This document shows positions 35,254 through 45,411 of a stretch of DNA of 64,000 nucleotides, piece by piece. A program made the translations under genes and the position numbers. This stretch comes from an uncultured Lachnospiraceae bacterium (GTDB taxonomy: Bacteria > Bacillota > Clostridia > Lachnospirales > Lachnospiraceae), in the NCBI GenBank assembly GCA_949878435.1, contig CATLAK010000019.1, positions 1 through 64,000 of the forward strand. Direction: 5' to 3'. Position 1 is the first letter of the stretch; every line of letters starts with the position of its first letter. Below the pieces are notes generated by a model, which did not search any database, was not told the origin of the DNA, and was given only the letters and a program-made list of their open reading frames with translations.

Positions 35254-36105
35254 ATGGCAAAGATACGGTTTGATTTTGCAGTCGCCATGGTGATGGCTTT
35301 TGGGGTTGGATCGCTGGTCAACTTCGGGGCAGGAAAGGTGATTGACGTTATGGAGGAAAAATCTAAGGAGGAGGTAGTCTCCGATGTGGAAATCGGCGCC
35401 GTGGCGGGCAGGGGGACACCGGTGGCAGACAGCATTTCAGATATGATGAAGGAAGATTATTTTACTGCCCATATAGAGCGTGAAAATGAACTTGACTCTG
35501 TATATTATGACAATGTTTTTTATAAGATTTATGAATTAGAATCAGGTGAGGTGGTATTGGCGGACGAGAATTTTTATAACGCCCAATATGACCACGATGA
35601 GGATGATACCGACCTGTTTCCGGATATCTATCGGGTACTGCCGGTGGGAAGAGTGGTTAGGGAACAGCTGGACGAGGGATTGATAGAAGCGGTAGAAGAG
35701 ACAGGACATACACTGACAGACACTTCCTTTTACATAGATATGCGGGGAGGATTTGAAGAGTTTTCCAGGGAGGAATGGGAAGGCAGGGCAGAATTTTTAA
35801 GCTTTGCCGTGGGATTTGCGGCGTTTTTATTGATTCGTTACCTGATGATTGCCAGCGGTCTCTTTTCGCCGGTATTCCCCTTACGCTTTTTAAAGTCCTG
35901 GAAACGGTTCGTAAACTATTACGGCATTATCTATTATGGGGATGAAGTAAAACAGATTGTAGAGCTGCGCAGAAAGGGAAAGATGGACGAAGCCGCGTAC
36001 GAATTTTCCAAACTGGTGGGTGTGGACGATGAGGAAGCACAGATGGCAATGAGATTCTGGCAGGATATTTACGGGGAAGGGATTTTGAAAGTAAAAGTGA
36101 AGTGA
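35254..36105 (+). CDS. Unknown two-helix membrane protein
   Basis: 283 residues. An N-terminal hydrophobic segment (about 5-28) and a second one (about 188-206) enclose an acidic middle region (DHDEDDTDLF). The C-terminal tail is helical, ending KVKVK. I recognise no domain. It is the last gene before the valS leader, with no obvious terminator. The ATG follows GAGGAG. Confidence 0.55.
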   Translation: MAKIRFDFAVAMVMAFGVGSLVNFGAGKVIDVMEEKSKEEVVSDVEIGAVAGRGTPVADSISDMMKEDYFTAHIERENELDSVYYDNVFYKIYELESGEVVLADENFYNAQYDHDEDDTDLFPDIYRVLPVGRVVREQLDEGLIEAVEETGHTLTDTSFYIDMRGGFEEFSREEWEGRAEFLSFAVGFAAFLLIRYLMIASGLFSPVFPLRFLKSWKRFVNYYGIIYYGDEVKQIVELRRKGKMDEAAYEFSKLVGVDDEEAQMAMRFWQDIYGEGILKVKVK

Positions 36106-36120
36106 AAATAAAATTCTTTC

Positions 36121-36149
36121 TTGACAAAGGCAAAGATGGCTACTAAGAT
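36121..36149 (+). promoter_or_regulatory. Promoter of the valS T-box transcript
   Basis: TTGACA (36121-36126), 17 bases and TAAGAT (36144-36149). Transcription would start just before Stem I of the T-box. Confidence 0.75.
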
Positions 36150-36154
36150 AAGAA

Positions 36155-36445
36155 TAACTTCACAGATAAAGGTAATGAAGAAGAGGAGTACGTACCCCCT
36201 GCCTGTCAGAGAAGAGACCCTGTGCTGACCTCTAAGCACAGTGCTGGAAGGTTTCAAGGAAAGGAATGCGGAAGGTAGCTTTGGAACCGGAGGACCGAAC
36301 AGAAGTAAGCCCTCACGCCTTATCCCCGTTAGCGGATAGGATTTTGAAAGAAATCGCTTAAGTGATAAATGAAGGTGGTACCGCGCAGCGAAAGAACATG
36401 CGCCCTTTGCAGATGAAATAAAAGTCTGTGAAGGGCGCTTTTTAT
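36155..36445 (+). ncRNA. T-box leader (valine)
   Basis: tRNA-sensing leader that raises valS expression when tRNA-Val is uncharged. The conserved T-box AAGGTGGTACCGCG is at about 36371-36384. A Stem I specifier loop contains AGTA on the 5' side (36187-36190), and GTA, a valine codon, sits on the 3' side in GAAGGTAGC (36275-36277), the proposed specifier. The terminator is GCGCCCTT...AAGGGCGC (36400-36438) with TTTTT. Stem III (TATCC/GGATA) is visible at about 36320-36338. Confidence 0.93.
36400..36443 (+). terminator. Regulated terminator of the valS T-box
   Basis: GCGCCCTT (36400-36407) pairs with AAGGGCGC (36431-36438), extended by GCAGA/TCTGT, and is followed by five T residues. The 5' arm competes with the antiterminator containing the T-box. 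Confidence 0.88.
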
Positions 36446-36474
36446 GCACAGATTTGAAGTAAAGGAGAATCGTT

Positions 36475-39156
36475 ATGAAGAAAGAACTTGCAAAGACCTA
36501 CGATCCTAAGGGAATCGAGGACAGAATTTATGAAAAATGGATGGAAAAGAAGTATTTCCACGCCGAAGTAGATCACGCAAAGACACCCTTTACCATCGTG
36601 ATCCCCCCTCCAAATATCACAGGGCAGCTTCACATGGGACATGCGCTGGACAATACCATGCAGGATATTCTCATCCGCTTTAAGCGGATGCAGGGTTACA
36701 ATGCCCTCTGGCAGCCGGGGACAGATCACGCCAGCATTGCGACGGAGGTCAAGATCATTGAAAAGCTGAAGGAAGAAGGCATCAGCAAGGAAGACTTAGG
36801 GCGCGACGGGTTTCTTGAACGGGCGTGGGAATGGAAAAAGGAGTACGGCAGCCGGATTATCAGCCAGCTTAAGAAAATGGGTTCCTCCTGCGACTGGGAC
36901 AGAGAGCGTTTTACCATGGATGAGGGCTGTAATAAGGCGGTAACGGAAGTGTTCTGCAAGATGCATGAAAAGGGCTGGATCTATAAAGGCAGCCGGATTA
37001 TCAACTGGTGTCCTGTGTGCAACACTTCCATATCGGATGCGGAGGTGGAGTATGCAGAGCAGGCAGGACATTTCTGGCACATTAAATATCCGGTGATTGA
37101 GGAGGAAGGCAGCGTGAGCGCCACCCGGTTCGTAGAGTTTGCCACCACCAGACCGGAGACTATGCTGGGGGATACTGCGGTAGCGGTCAACCCTGAGGAT
37201 GACAGGTATAAAGATATTATTGGAAAGAAGCTGATGCTGCCTTTTATCAACAGGGAAATTCCTGTGGTGGCAGATTCTTATGTAGATATGGAATTTGGTA
37301 CCGGCGTGGTAAAGATCACCCCTGCCCATGACCCTAACGATTTCGAGGTTGGAAAGCGTCATCAGCTGGCGGAAATCAACATCTTAAATGATGATGCAAC
37401 CATCAATGAAAATGGCGGCAAGTTCTGCGGCATGGACCGCTATGCGGCGAGAGAGGCGATTGTAAAAGAACTGGACGAGATGGGACTTTTGGTGAGAATT
37501 GAAGACTATTCTCATAATGTGGGAACCCATGACCGGTGCAAGACCACCATTGAGCCCATGATCAAACAGCAGTGGTTCGTGAAGATGGAAGAACTCATAA
37601 AGCCTGCTGTGGAGGCAGTCAAAAATGGCGATATCCAGCTGATTCCTAAGCGTATGGAAAAGACGTACTTTAACTGGACGGACAATATCCGCGACTGGTG
37701 TATTTCCAGACAGCTCTGGTGGGGACACCGGATTCCTGCATATTATTGCGATAAGTGCGGGGAAATCGTGGTAAGCGCCGATGCGCCTTCGGTATGCCCT
37801 AAATGCGGATGTGAACACTTTACCCAGGACTCGGATACGCTGGACACATGGTTCTCCTCTGCGCTCTGGCCTTTCTCCACATTAGGATGGCCTGATCAGA
37901 CAGAGGATCTGAAATACTTTTATCCCACAGACGTGTTGGTGACCGGATATGACATTATCTTTTTCTGGGTTATCCGCATGATCTTTTCCGGTTATGAGCA
38001 GATGGGTGAAAAACCCTTTAAGACCGTACTTTTTCATGGACTGGTAAGGGATTCCCAAGGACGGAAGATGAGCAAATCCTTAGGTAATGGTATCGATCCC
38101 CTTGAAATCATTGATCAGTACGGCGCCGACGCCCTGCGGCTTACCCTGATTACAGGAAATGCGCCGGGCAATGACATGCGTTTCTACTATGAGAGAGTGG
38201 AGGCAAGCAGGAATTTTGCAAACAAGATCTGGAACGCTTCCCGCTTCATCATGATGAACATGCCGGAAGAAGGACTAAAGGTAACAGAGCCTTCTCTTGA
38301 GCCGGTTGACAAATGGATCCTTTCTAAATTGAATACGCTGATCAAAGATGTAACCGACAATATGGACAGCTTTGAACTTGGCATTGCAGTCCAGAAGGTC
38401 TATGACTTTATCTGGGATGAATTTTGCGATTGGTATATTGAGATGGTAAAGCCGCGTCTTTACAATTCCGATGACCAGGCCAGCAAGGATGCCGCACTCT
38501 GGACCCTCCAGACGGTGTTGCTTAACGCCCTTAAGCTGCTCCATCCGTATATGCCCTTCCTCACGGAAGAAATCTTTTGTACCCTGCAGTCAGAAGAAGA
38601 ATCTATTATGATTTCCAGTTGGCCAAAGTACCGGAAGGAATGGTACTTTGAAAAAGAAGAAAAGGACATTGAAATCGTCAAGGAAGCGGTACGGGGTATC
38701 CGGAATGTTCGTACAGAAATGAACGTTGCGCCCAGCAGAAAGGCGCAGGTGTTCGTGGTTAGCAAAAAGGAAGAGATTATCAATGCTTTCACGGAAGGAA
38801 AGCTGTTCTTTCAGTCCCTTGCTTATGCATCGGAAGTGACTATTCAGAAGGATAAGGAAGGTATTGCAGAAGATGCAGTATCTGTAGTAATCGCCAACGC
38901 AACCCTTTATATCCCCTTTGCAGAGCTTGTGGACATTGCCCAGGAGACCCAGCGGCTTAAAAAGGAAGAAAAGCGGCTTGAGGGAGAACTTGCTCGTGTC
39001 AACGGCATGCTGAATAACGAAAGATTCTTATCTAAAGCGCCGGAAGCAAAAATTGCGGAAGAAAAAGAAAAATACACCAAATATACACAGATGATGGAAC
39101 AGGTCAAGATGCGGTTAGCACAGCTTTCGGGGAGGACGCATGAGATATCAGGATGA
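36475..39156 (+). CDS. valS: Valyl-tRNA synthetase
   Basis: 893 residues, class I synthetase charging tRNA-Val. The HIGH-type motif is HMGH (53-56) in [15 protein letters not shown], and the KMSKS loop is in [11 protein letters not shown]. The editing domain and a C-terminal coiled coil ([16 protein letters not shown]) are present. Its length matches the bacterial form. Expression is controlled by the T-box leader. The AraC gene overlaps its last 17 bases. Confidence 0.98.
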   Translation: MKKELAKTYDPKGIEDRIYEKWMEKKYFHAEVDHAKTPFTIVIPPPNITGQLHMGHALDNTMQDILIRFKRMQGYNALWQPGTDHASIATEVKIIEKLKEEGISKEDLGRDGFLERAWEWKKEYGSRIISQLKKMGSSCDWDRERFTMDEGCNKAVTEVFCKMHEKGWIYKGSRIINWCPVCNTSISDAEVEYAEQAGHFWHIKYPVIEEEGSVSATRFVEFATTRPETMLGDTAVAVNPEDDRYKDIIGKKLMLPFINREIPVVADSYVDMEFGTGVVKITPAHDPNDFEVGKRHQLAEINILNDDATINENGGKFCGMDRYAAREAIVKELDEMGLLVRIEDYSHNVGTHDRCKTTIEPMIKQQWFVKMEELIKPAVEAVKNGDIQLIPKRMEKTYFNWTDNIRDWCISRQLWWGHRIPAYYCDKCGEIVVSADAPSVCPKCGCEHFTQDSDTLDTWFSSALWPFSTLGWPDQTEDLKYFYPTDVLVTGYDIIFFWVIRMIFSGYEQMGEKPFKTVLFHGLVRDSQGRKMSKSLGNGIDPLEIIDQYGADALRLTLITGNAPGNDMRFYYERVEASRNFANKIWNASRFIMMNMPEEGLKVTEPSLEPVDKWILSKLNTLIKDVTDNMDSFELGIAVQKVYDFIWDEFCDWYIEMVKPRLYNSDDQASKDAALWTLQTVLLNALKLLHPYMPFLTEEIFCTLQSEEESIMISSWPKYRKEWYFEKEEKDIEIVKEAVRGIRNVRTEMNVAPSRKAQVFVVSKKEEIINAFTEGKLFFQSLAYASEVTIQKDKEGIAEDAVSVVIANATLYIPFAELVDIAQETQRLKKEEKRLEGELARVNGMLNNERFLSKAPEAKIAEEKEKYTKYTQMMEQVKMRLAQLSGRTHEISG

Positions 39157-39913
39157 ATGGCTTCTTCTTGAAGCAGGAGATGATATTGATGAGATAGAGC
39201 ACAGACCGCCGTCAGAAGAGTTTTTATTTTATTGGGCGGTAGCCAATGGGGATGTAGATGCCGTGAGAAAAAACTGCGAGATGGGGAGATTTGTACAGAG
39301 TGATGGCGTGGGGGTGTTATCGCGTAATCCGGTTACGAATCTCAAATATCATTTTGTAATCACAACGGCTATGGTGACACGCTTGTGCCGGCAGAATGGC
39401 ATGGAGTCGGAGCAGGCGTTTCGGCTGAGTGATTTTTATATCCAGAAGCTGGATCACATTCACACCGTGGAGGAGGTGCGCACCCTACATGATGAAATGG
39501 TGATGGATTATACGGAGAAGATGCGCAGGTATTTTCGGAAGGATACGAACTCCAAGCATATTAATGCCTGCAAAGAGTACATTTATTCTCACATTAAGGA
39601 GCGGATCACGATTGAAGATCTGTCGGATGAGTTTGGCGTGTCTGCCAGCTATTTATCCCGATTGTTCAAGAAAGAGACGGGGGTATCTGTGAGCGCATAT
39701 ATTCGTGAACAGAAGATGAATATAGCCAAAAATCTTTTGCGGTTCAGTGACTATTCGCTGATTGAGATTGCCAATCGCCTTTCCTTTTCTTCCCAGAGCC
39801 ACTTTATCCAGCAGTTCAGGGAGACGGTGGGAATGACGCCTAAGAAATATCGGGATGAAAATTATATGGTTCAGTGGAATACAAAGGCGTCGGAGGATTC
39901 GGAACAACCTTAA
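39140..39913 (+). CDS. AraC family transcriptional regulator
   Basis: 257 residues. The C-terminal AraC/XylS DNA-binding domain (about 150-245) has both helix-turn-helix motifs ([25 protein letters not shown] and [20 protein letters not shown]) and ends with the [13 protein letters not shown] signature. The N-terminal part lacks a cupin motif and is a helical domain of about 130 residues. The ATG follows GGGGAGG and overlaps valS, so translation is coupled to it. Nearness to the GH94 genes makes it a candidate regulator of beta-glucoside use, which is inference. Confidence 0.88.
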   Translation: MRYQDEWLLLEAGDDIDEIEHRPPSEEFLFYWAVANGDVDAVRKNCEMGRFVQSDGVGVLSRNPVTNLKYHFVITTAMVTRLCRQNGMESEQAFRLSDFYIQKLDHIHTVEEVRTLHDEMVMDYTEKMRRYFRKDTNSKHINACKEYIYSHIKERITIEDLSDEFGVSASYLSRLFKKETGVSVSAYIREQKMNIAKNLLRFSDYSLIEIANRLSFSSQSHFIQQFRETVGMTPKKYRDENYMVQWNTKASEDSEQP

Positions 39914-39925
39914 ACATAAAGTAAC

Positions 39926-39970
39926 AAATATCCTGGGGATGGAAGATTTGCCATACCCAGGATATTTTTG
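39926..39970. terminator. Terminator between araC-type gene and GH94 genes
   Basis: AAATATCCTGGG (39926-39937) pairs with CCCAGGATATTT (39956-39967) followed by TT. A 12-bp stem with T-runs on both sides makes it a bidirectional terminator for the two convergent units. Confidence 0.85.
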
Positions 39971-39982
39971 TACTGCCGGGAA

Positions 39983-42394
39983 TTAAAGTGTCAAAATGAT
40001 TTCATTCTCTTCCTGCAGAAGCTCAGCAGAAATATAATTGGAGGCAAGAACTTTGCCGTTTAAGACCAGTTTTGTAAAGCCGCACTCCTTTGCATCGGGA
40101 TTCTCCACTACAATGTGGAGATGCTTTCCGCGAAAGCTTTTGTGTATTTCAAAGTGTTTCCAGGCGCGTGGAATGGACGGGGAAAGCAGCAGCCCGTTTA
40201 TATCAGGGCGGAGCCCCAAAATGCCTTCAACGCAGCCTACCATAATGGTCGAAGCGGTTCCGGTCAGCCAATGGACATGAGAGCGTCCGAAATGTTCGCT
40301 GGCTGGTCCCTCTGTGAATTGTCCATAACAGTAAGGTTCCAGATAACGGATGTCTGCATCGTTATTTTGCGCGGCGGGTGCATTTTCAATAAAGTAGGTA
40401 AAAGCGCGCTCACCGTGTCCAAGCAATGCTTCCGCCAAGATCAGCCATCCTTGGGACTGTGAGAATATGCCGGCATTTTCCTTTACGCCTTGGTTATAAA
40501 TGACGGCAAGGGCGCCGTCGAATGCGTGGGCATGGTAGGGCGGATTCATTAGGACAGCGCCGAAGGGTGTATTTAAATAATCATATACGTTATCCATGGC
40601 GGCTTTTGCCTGTTCTTCGGAAGCTAGTCTGCTGATGACGGACCAGCTCTGCGGATTCAGCCATATATTGGCTTCAGGATCCGTGGGGGCACCGATGCGT
40701 TCTCCATCTTCTGTATAACCGCGTATAAATCGGTCGTGGCTCCAGCATAATTTCTGGATCAGTGCGCCGATATGGGAAAGCTTTTCGTCTAAATAGCGGA
40801 TATAAGTTTCGTCGTTTTTGTATGTAGCAAAATTTTTAAGGATGATCATTGCATAATAGAACTGCATTGCTACAAAGGAAGATTCGCCGTCTGTGCCGAG
40901 GCGCAGGCAGTCGTTCCAGTCGGCATATAATCCGGCAGGCAGTCCATGAGGTCCTAAGTGATCAAAAGAAAATTGAATTGCACGCTTTAAATGCTCATAG
41001 ACACTTCCCACATCCTTGTTGGCGAAGGGAATCACCTCATCTAAAAATGCAGTATTTCCAGTTTCTGCAATATACTTATAAACGGTGGGAAAGAGCCACA
41101 GCGCGTCATCGGCGCGATAGGCAGGGTGCCCGGTCTCTTGTACATAGGAGGGGTCGTCAGGGGTATCTTCCTTTCCCGGATTGTGGGTGAACTTTACAAG
41201 CGGAAGACCGCCGCCGTTGTCCACTTGGGCGGAGAGCATGAAACGAATTTTCTCCAGCGCCATTTCAGGCGCCAAGTGAATGATTCCCTGAATGTCCTGT
41301 ACTGTGTCACGGTAGCCGTAACCGTTGCGCAGCCCGCAATAGATAAAAGAGGCGGCGCGGGACCAGATAAAGGTCATAAAGCAGTTGTATGCATTCCAGG
41401 TATTCACCATTGTGTTAAACTCCGCACTTGGCGTGTTGACCCGAAGGTTTTCAAGCTTCTGGTTCCAGTCATTTTTCAGGATCGCAAGTTCTCTGCCCAC
41501 GACTTGGGCTGGGTCGTCATAAGAACTAATCAGGGAAGAGGCATCGACGGAGGATTTTGCACCCAGAAGAAAGACGACCGTTTTCGTTTCGCCTGGAGAC
41601 AATGTAATGCTGCAGGAGAGGGCGCCGCAAGAGTTCTCGTTATAGCTGGTCACATTTCCAAGGTGTCCGGAAACGACGCCTTGGGGATTGCCATAGCCGT
41701 GATACCTTCCAAGGAAATGTTCTTTATCTCCGCAATAGGAGGATACTTCTACACCTGCAAGACCAAAAAAGCGTTCCGTTACGTTTTTGTGGTCCACTTG
41801 CTGGGCAGGGGGAAGTGCATCCAGATTGCCGTGGATCTGCTGCATGATACGATTCCCGGCAAAAAGTGTCCTAGTGACGAACAGGGAGTACTGGAGATTC
41901 ACCTGGTCCTGCTCATAGTTGCTGTGATTGGTAAATTCTGCGTATCCTGTCAAGGTGAGGCTTCGCGGACGTACGGACTGATTGGTAACGGAAAGGGACC
42001 ATACCTCATGGGTTTTTCCGAGGGGGACATAATAGAGAGCCTCAGAATGAATGTTCTCATAATCGGCTTTCATTTTGGTGTAGCCAATACCATGCCGGCA
42101 TTCGCTTTTATAGCGGTCAAGATTCTTTCCCACCGGTTGCCAGGAAGCTGACCAATAGTCTTGGGATTCATTATCCCTGATATACAAGTAGCGCCCGGGC
42201 TGGTCGAAACTGTTAAATACATAGCGGAGAATTCTGCCGTTGGCGCCTGACTTTGCAAAGCTATAGCCGCCGGCGTTATTGGAGATAATAGCGCCGTATT
42301 CTGGGGAACCTAAATAGTTTACCCATGGAGCGGGCGTGTCCGGTCGATCAATTACATATTCCCGGTTTTCATCATCAAAATATCCATAGTTCAT
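39983..42394 (-). CDS. Cellobiose phosphorylase-type GH94 enzyme
   Basis: 803 residues, the usual size of GH94 cellobiose phosphorylase. It cleaves cellobiose with phosphate to glucose 1-phosphate and glucose in the cytoplasm. The catalytic aspartate is in LYADWNDCLRLG (about 490). The beta-sandwich N-terminal part opens with MNYGYFDDENREYVI, as in Clostridium and Cellulomonas enzymes from memory. Chitobiose phosphorylase is the main alternative, but the active-site context favours cellobiose. It is the second gene of a minus-strand operon, 26 bases after the other GH94 gene. Confidence 0.88.
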   Translation of the reverse strand: MNYGYFDDENREYVIDRPDTPAPWVNYLGSPEYGAIISNNAGGYSFAKSGANGRILRYVFNSFDQPGRYLYIRDNESQDYWSASWQPVGKNLDRYKSECRHGIGYTKMKADYENIHSEALYYVPLGKTHEVWSLSVTNQSVRPRSLTLTGYAEFTNHSNYEQDQVNLQYSLFVTRTLFAGNRIMQQIHGNLDALPPAQQVDHKNVTERFFGLAGVEVSSYCGDKEHFLGRYHGYGNPQGVVSGHLGNVTSYNENSCGALSCSITLSPGETKTVVFLLGAKSSVDASSLISSYDDPAQVVGRELAILKNDWNQKLENLRVNTPSAEFNTMVNTWNAYNCFMTFIWSRAASFIYCGLRNGYGYRDTVQDIQGIIHLAPEMALEKIRFMLSAQVDNGGGLPLVKFTHNPGKEDTPDDPSYVQETGHPAYRADDALWLFPTVYKYIAETGNTAFLDEVIPFANKDVGSVYEHLKRAIQFSFDHLGPHGLPAGLYADWNDCLRLGTDGESSFVAMQFYYAMIILKNFATYKNDETYIRYLDEKLSHIGALIQKLCWSHDRFIRGYTEDGERIGAPTDPEANIWLNPQSWSVISRLASEEQAKAAMDNVYDYLNTPFGAVLMNPPYHAHAFDGALAVIYNQGVKENAGIFSQSQGWLILAEALLGHGERAFTYFIENAPAAQNNDADIRYLEPYCYGQFTEGPASEHFGRSHVHWLTGTASTIMVGCVEGILGLRPDINGLLLSPSIPRAWKHFEIHKSFRGKHLHIVVENPDAKECGFTKLVLNGKVLASNYISAELLQEENEIILTL

Positions 42395-42420
42395 TTTTTT
42401 TACCTGTCCTTTTTATGTTT

Positions 42421-45120
42421 TTATATGAGTGTTACAGTTATTTCAAGTATATCATTGGAGAAGGCAAGGAGTTCCTCTTTTGCAATCACGATATAGGATT
42501 GTTCGCACACTTCCAGTTCTGTCCCGTCGCAGAAGGCGGCGGATACGGTGTAGAAGCCGTAATCTTTACCGGATTCATTGGCATAGACGACATGCAGTGC
42601 CTTATTGGCAAATGTAAGGCGGATGGAAGCCATTCCTTTATCATCGAATTGCTCTGCCAAAAGTTTAGGGTGCAGTACCAGATTGCCGGCTGCTCCGTGT
42701 ATGCCGAATACTTCGGTGATCATGGTCAGCATATACCAGCTGGCGGCGCCTGTAAGGTAATGATACATGCCGCGCCCGTCACTTCGGAAATACTCAGGAA
42801 TGCCTGGATAGATATGGCTGACGTCGAAGTTAAGAGCTGTATCGGCAAGCGTTTTAAGCGCTTTCCAGCCTTCGGCAGCAAATCCGCGCTGATAAAGCGC
42901 ATTGGCATACATCACCGTCATGTGTGAGAAGACGGCTCCGTTTTCCTTTTCCCCGTAGGCAAAACCGAACATACGACCCATGTCAAATTTTCTTTCATGA
43001 AAATCTGTGTTCAGGCGGTAGCCGCCGATTTTGGGGGCATAGAGGTAGTGGTCAGCACTCTTCGTGATCTTGCGTATCTGTTCTTCTGTGGCAACCCGCC
43101 CCATGATAGAGAAGACTTGCCCGGTAAGCATCATGCGTACATGGTCAGGATAAAAGCCTTCTACAGCTTGCCCATGGTTGTCATAATAGCTATTGAACCA
43201 TCCTTCCCCGTGGGTGCCTTCAATCCATTCCTGATTCTGGATAAAACTGGTGAGCCAGACCGCTTTTTGCGTAAGATTGGCAGCTAGAGAGGCGGGAGTG
43301 ACGGTTATGTGTTTTCCGCTGATATGGTGGCGGCACCGATTTGTGTATTCTGCTAATAACTTATTCTTTTCAGAGATATTGTCGAAGCATTCAGGCGCTG
43401 CGTCCAGGAGGATCTTAATCTCTTCCATAAGCTCTAGGGGCTGCCCGGGATACTGGCTTTCTAACAGGCGCATCATGGCGGCAAGGTCTTTCAGATTGCC
43501 TGCATATGCGCAGGTAAATGCGACGCTTTCTCCCTGCTCTGATGCCATATCGAGAGCGTCATTCCAGTCGGCGCCCCGAAGACGATAGATGTTATGGCTG
43601 CCAACCTCATAAAAAGCGGTCAGCTGCTGGATTAAAAGATGTTCCAGAATGCTTCCCATATAGACAGAGCCGTCTTCTGACCGTTGTTTATTGCCGTAAT
43701 CATTGTTCCATTGGGTGTCAATAGATGTGCCGCGCATGGTCTGACCATCTTTAAAATAGGCTGCCTGCTTATATAGGATTCCGATATCTCCTGTCTGGTC
43801 GATGTATAGTTTGGTGGTCATCAAAGGCCAGAGGGCATGATCCATCCAAACCCGGGCAATACCGTTGCGGTCTGCAATAAAGTGACCGTCCCCATTGCCG
43901 ATAATGGTGGCATTTGTCCCGTCAATACGTACACCGCCGAAATTTTTGGCAATCATTTCACCTACATTTTCTGGATCCATAAGAAGCAGGGAGAGACAAT
44001 CCTGCCATAGGTCGCGCCAGCCCCTGCCGCCCCGTCCATAGTCGTGGTGAGGCAGGAAAGAACAGCCGAAAAGACGGCGCAGAAAAGGCTGGAAGCTGAC
44101 CCATTTCATGAAATTATCGAAATCAGGACTGTTTGTGTGGAAGCTGACATTTACCTTTCCTTTCCAGTAATTTTTTGTCTGCGCCAAGGCGGTAAGCACT
44201 TTGGTCGAAGTATTATATTTTTGCAAAATATTCTGAACATCTGTGTTGTTGTTTTCTGCGCCAGTAAGAATGATATATGCTGCGCTCTCATTTGGTCCAA
44301 GTGTGATTGGGCTGAAGCGAAAAGCACCCATAGCTTCTTTACCTTCTATATGGCTATGGGGAGGAAGACCCTCTAGGTGCTCATATATGGAACGGGGATG
44401 GGTGTAAGAGCCGCCTTCCCCGATAAAATCTTCTACTGTCGGGTAATAGCATTCAGGAACCTCTCCGGCTCCGGTACAGCCCAGCACATAGTAGATTAGA
44501 TGATTTTCCTGATGCCCGCGTTCATCAAAAGACATGGAAGGGCATACTAATACGCCGTTTTCAGAGGTATCTATGCGGTGCAGGAGGGATGTCACATGGC
44601 GGTGGTCTCTCAGATTGTCAGCGCTTCTTCCATAAATCGGAACAGCGGCGCAGGCACTCAAACTGCGGGGACGCTCCGCCCTATTTTGAATTACGATATA
44701 CATAATCTCCACGTTATCCTTTACGGGAGTAAAACAGGTGACGGAGGATGCAATCTGAAATTTGTTTGAGATCCGTTCTATTGTGTGATGCATGAAGCCT
44801 GCAGTTAGGGTACTGTTATCCTGTGCAGCAGAAAACTTATCCGCCTCCTGTTGCGGCGAAACACCGGCAACAGAGTAGATGTCTGTTCCATCGACGGTGC
44901 ACCAGAAATTACGGACAGAGCGGTTATTATGTAAATTCTCGGAACTTACGGGCTCCAAAATGAAGCTGTTCTGACTAAGAGAAGCATCGCCCCCGAGGTT
45001 AGGGGTGACAGAGCATTTTAATCCGGTTTCCGAAGCAAGCGGGAAATACAGATAACTGGTATTTTCGGATTTATCCAATGTAAAACCGCCATTTGTATCA
45101 ATAAAGTGCAAGTGTTTCAA
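42421..45120 (-). CDS. GH94 glycoside phosphorylase, beta-oligoglucan specificity unclear
   Basis: 899 residues from TTG 45120. GGAAGGAG lies eight bases before this TTG, while the ATG at 45138 has no site. The catalytic aspartate is in LRGADWNDALDMA. Large N-terminal sandwich and C-terminal sections surround the (alpha/alpha)6 barrel. The length (about 900) and the GGRGWRDLWQDCL motif resemble laminaribiose or cellodextrin phosphorylases; sequence alone does not decide. It is the first gene after the divergent control region. With the cellobiose phosphorylase it would turn longer beta-glucans into glucose 1-phosphate. Confidence 0.8.
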   Translation of the reverse strand: MKHLHFIDTNGGFTLDKSENTSYLYFPLASETGLKCSVTPNLGGDASLSQNSFILEPVSSENLHNNRSVRNFWCTVDGTDIYSVAGVSPQQEADKFSAAQDNSTLTAGFMHHTIERISNKFQIASSVTCFTPVKDNVEIMYIVIQNRAERPRSLSACAAVPIYGRSADNLRDHRHVTSLLHRIDTSENGVLVCPSMSFDERGHQENHLIYYVLGCTGAGEVPECYYPTVEDFIGEGGSYTHPRSIYEHLEGLPPHSHIEGKEAMGAFRFSPITLGPNESAAYIILTGAENNNTDVQNILQKYNTSTKVLTALAQTKNYWKGKVNVSFHTNSPDFDNFMKWVSFQPFLRRLFGCSFLPHHDYGRGGRGWRDLWQDCLSLLLMDPENVGEMIAKNFGGVRIDGTNATIIGNGDGHFIADRNGIARVWMDHALWPLMTTKLYIDQTGDIGILYKQAAYFKDGQTMRGTSIDTQWNNDYGNKQRSEDGSVYMGSILEHLLIQQLTAFYEVGSHNIYRLRGADWNDALDMASEQGESVAFTCAYAGNLKDLAAMMRLLESQYPGQPLELMEEIKILLDAAPECFDNISEKNKLLAEYTNRCRHHISGKHITVTPASLAANLTQKAVWLTSFIQNQEWIEGTHGEGWFNSYYDNHGQAVEGFYPDHVRMMLTGQVFSIMGRVATEEQIRKITKSADHYLYAPKIGGYRLNTDFHERKFDMGRMFGFAYGEKENGAVFSHMTVMYANALYQRGFAAEGWKALKTLADTALNFDVSHIYPGIPEYFRSDGRGMYHYLTGAASWYMLTMITEVFGIHGAAGNLVLHPKLLAEQFDDKGMASIRLTFANKALHVVYANESGKDYGFYTVSAAFCDGTELEVCEQSYIVIAKEELLAFSNDILEITVTLI

Positions 45121-45154
45121 GGTATCGTCTCCTTCCATTTTTACTTATGTAACC

Positions 45155-45160
45155 ATTATA
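45155..45160 (-). promoter_or_regulatory. -10 element of the GH94 operon promoter
   Basis: TATAAT on the minus strand, 35 bases upstream of the proposed TTG start. A matching -35 is weak (TTTCTT at 18 bases), which would suit activator control. Confidence 0.45.
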
Positions 45161-45197
45161 CAGGGGCATATATTTGGCAAGAAATAAGAAAAGCGTG

Positions 45198-45318
45198 AAA
45201 AATATCAGATTCATGACATGAAAACAAAATAGCGGCATCACTTCCTTAATATAAGCATCAATGCTATGAAAATCTGGTGAATCTGTATTTGAAACTCGTG
45301 TCATGAATCTGACATTTT
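45198..45318. promoter_or_regulatory. Paired operator-like inverted repeat in divergent region
   Basis: TCAGATTCATGACA (45205-45218) and TGTCATGAATCTGA (45299-45312) are perfect inverted repeats 80 bases apart. With flanking A/T tracts, 20 of 21 positions pair. A further GAATCTG at 45279-45285 repeats part of the right arm. The placement between the GH94 operon (minus) and the ABC genes (plus) suggests binding sites for a regulator that loops the DNA or controls both sides. Confidence 0.65.
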
Positions 45319-45355
45319 TTAGATATTTATAATATATCGATCAAAAAAAATGGAC

Positions 45356-45361
45356 TATACT
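45356..45361 (+). promoter_or_regulatory. -10 element of the ABC importer promoter
   Basis: TATACT (45356-45361), 51 bases before the substrate-binding protein ATG. There is no good -35, again suggesting an activator. Confidence 0.4.
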
Positions 45362-45411
45362 ACAGAAAAACGTGATAGCAAAATTCACAAATGTAAGGAG
45401 GAAAAGATAAA

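Noticed and set aside
41126-42151. 341-residue plus-strand ORF opposite the cellobiose phosphorylase
   Set aside because: It is antisense to a complete GH94 gene with all motifs; no ribosome binding site and no recognisable domain.
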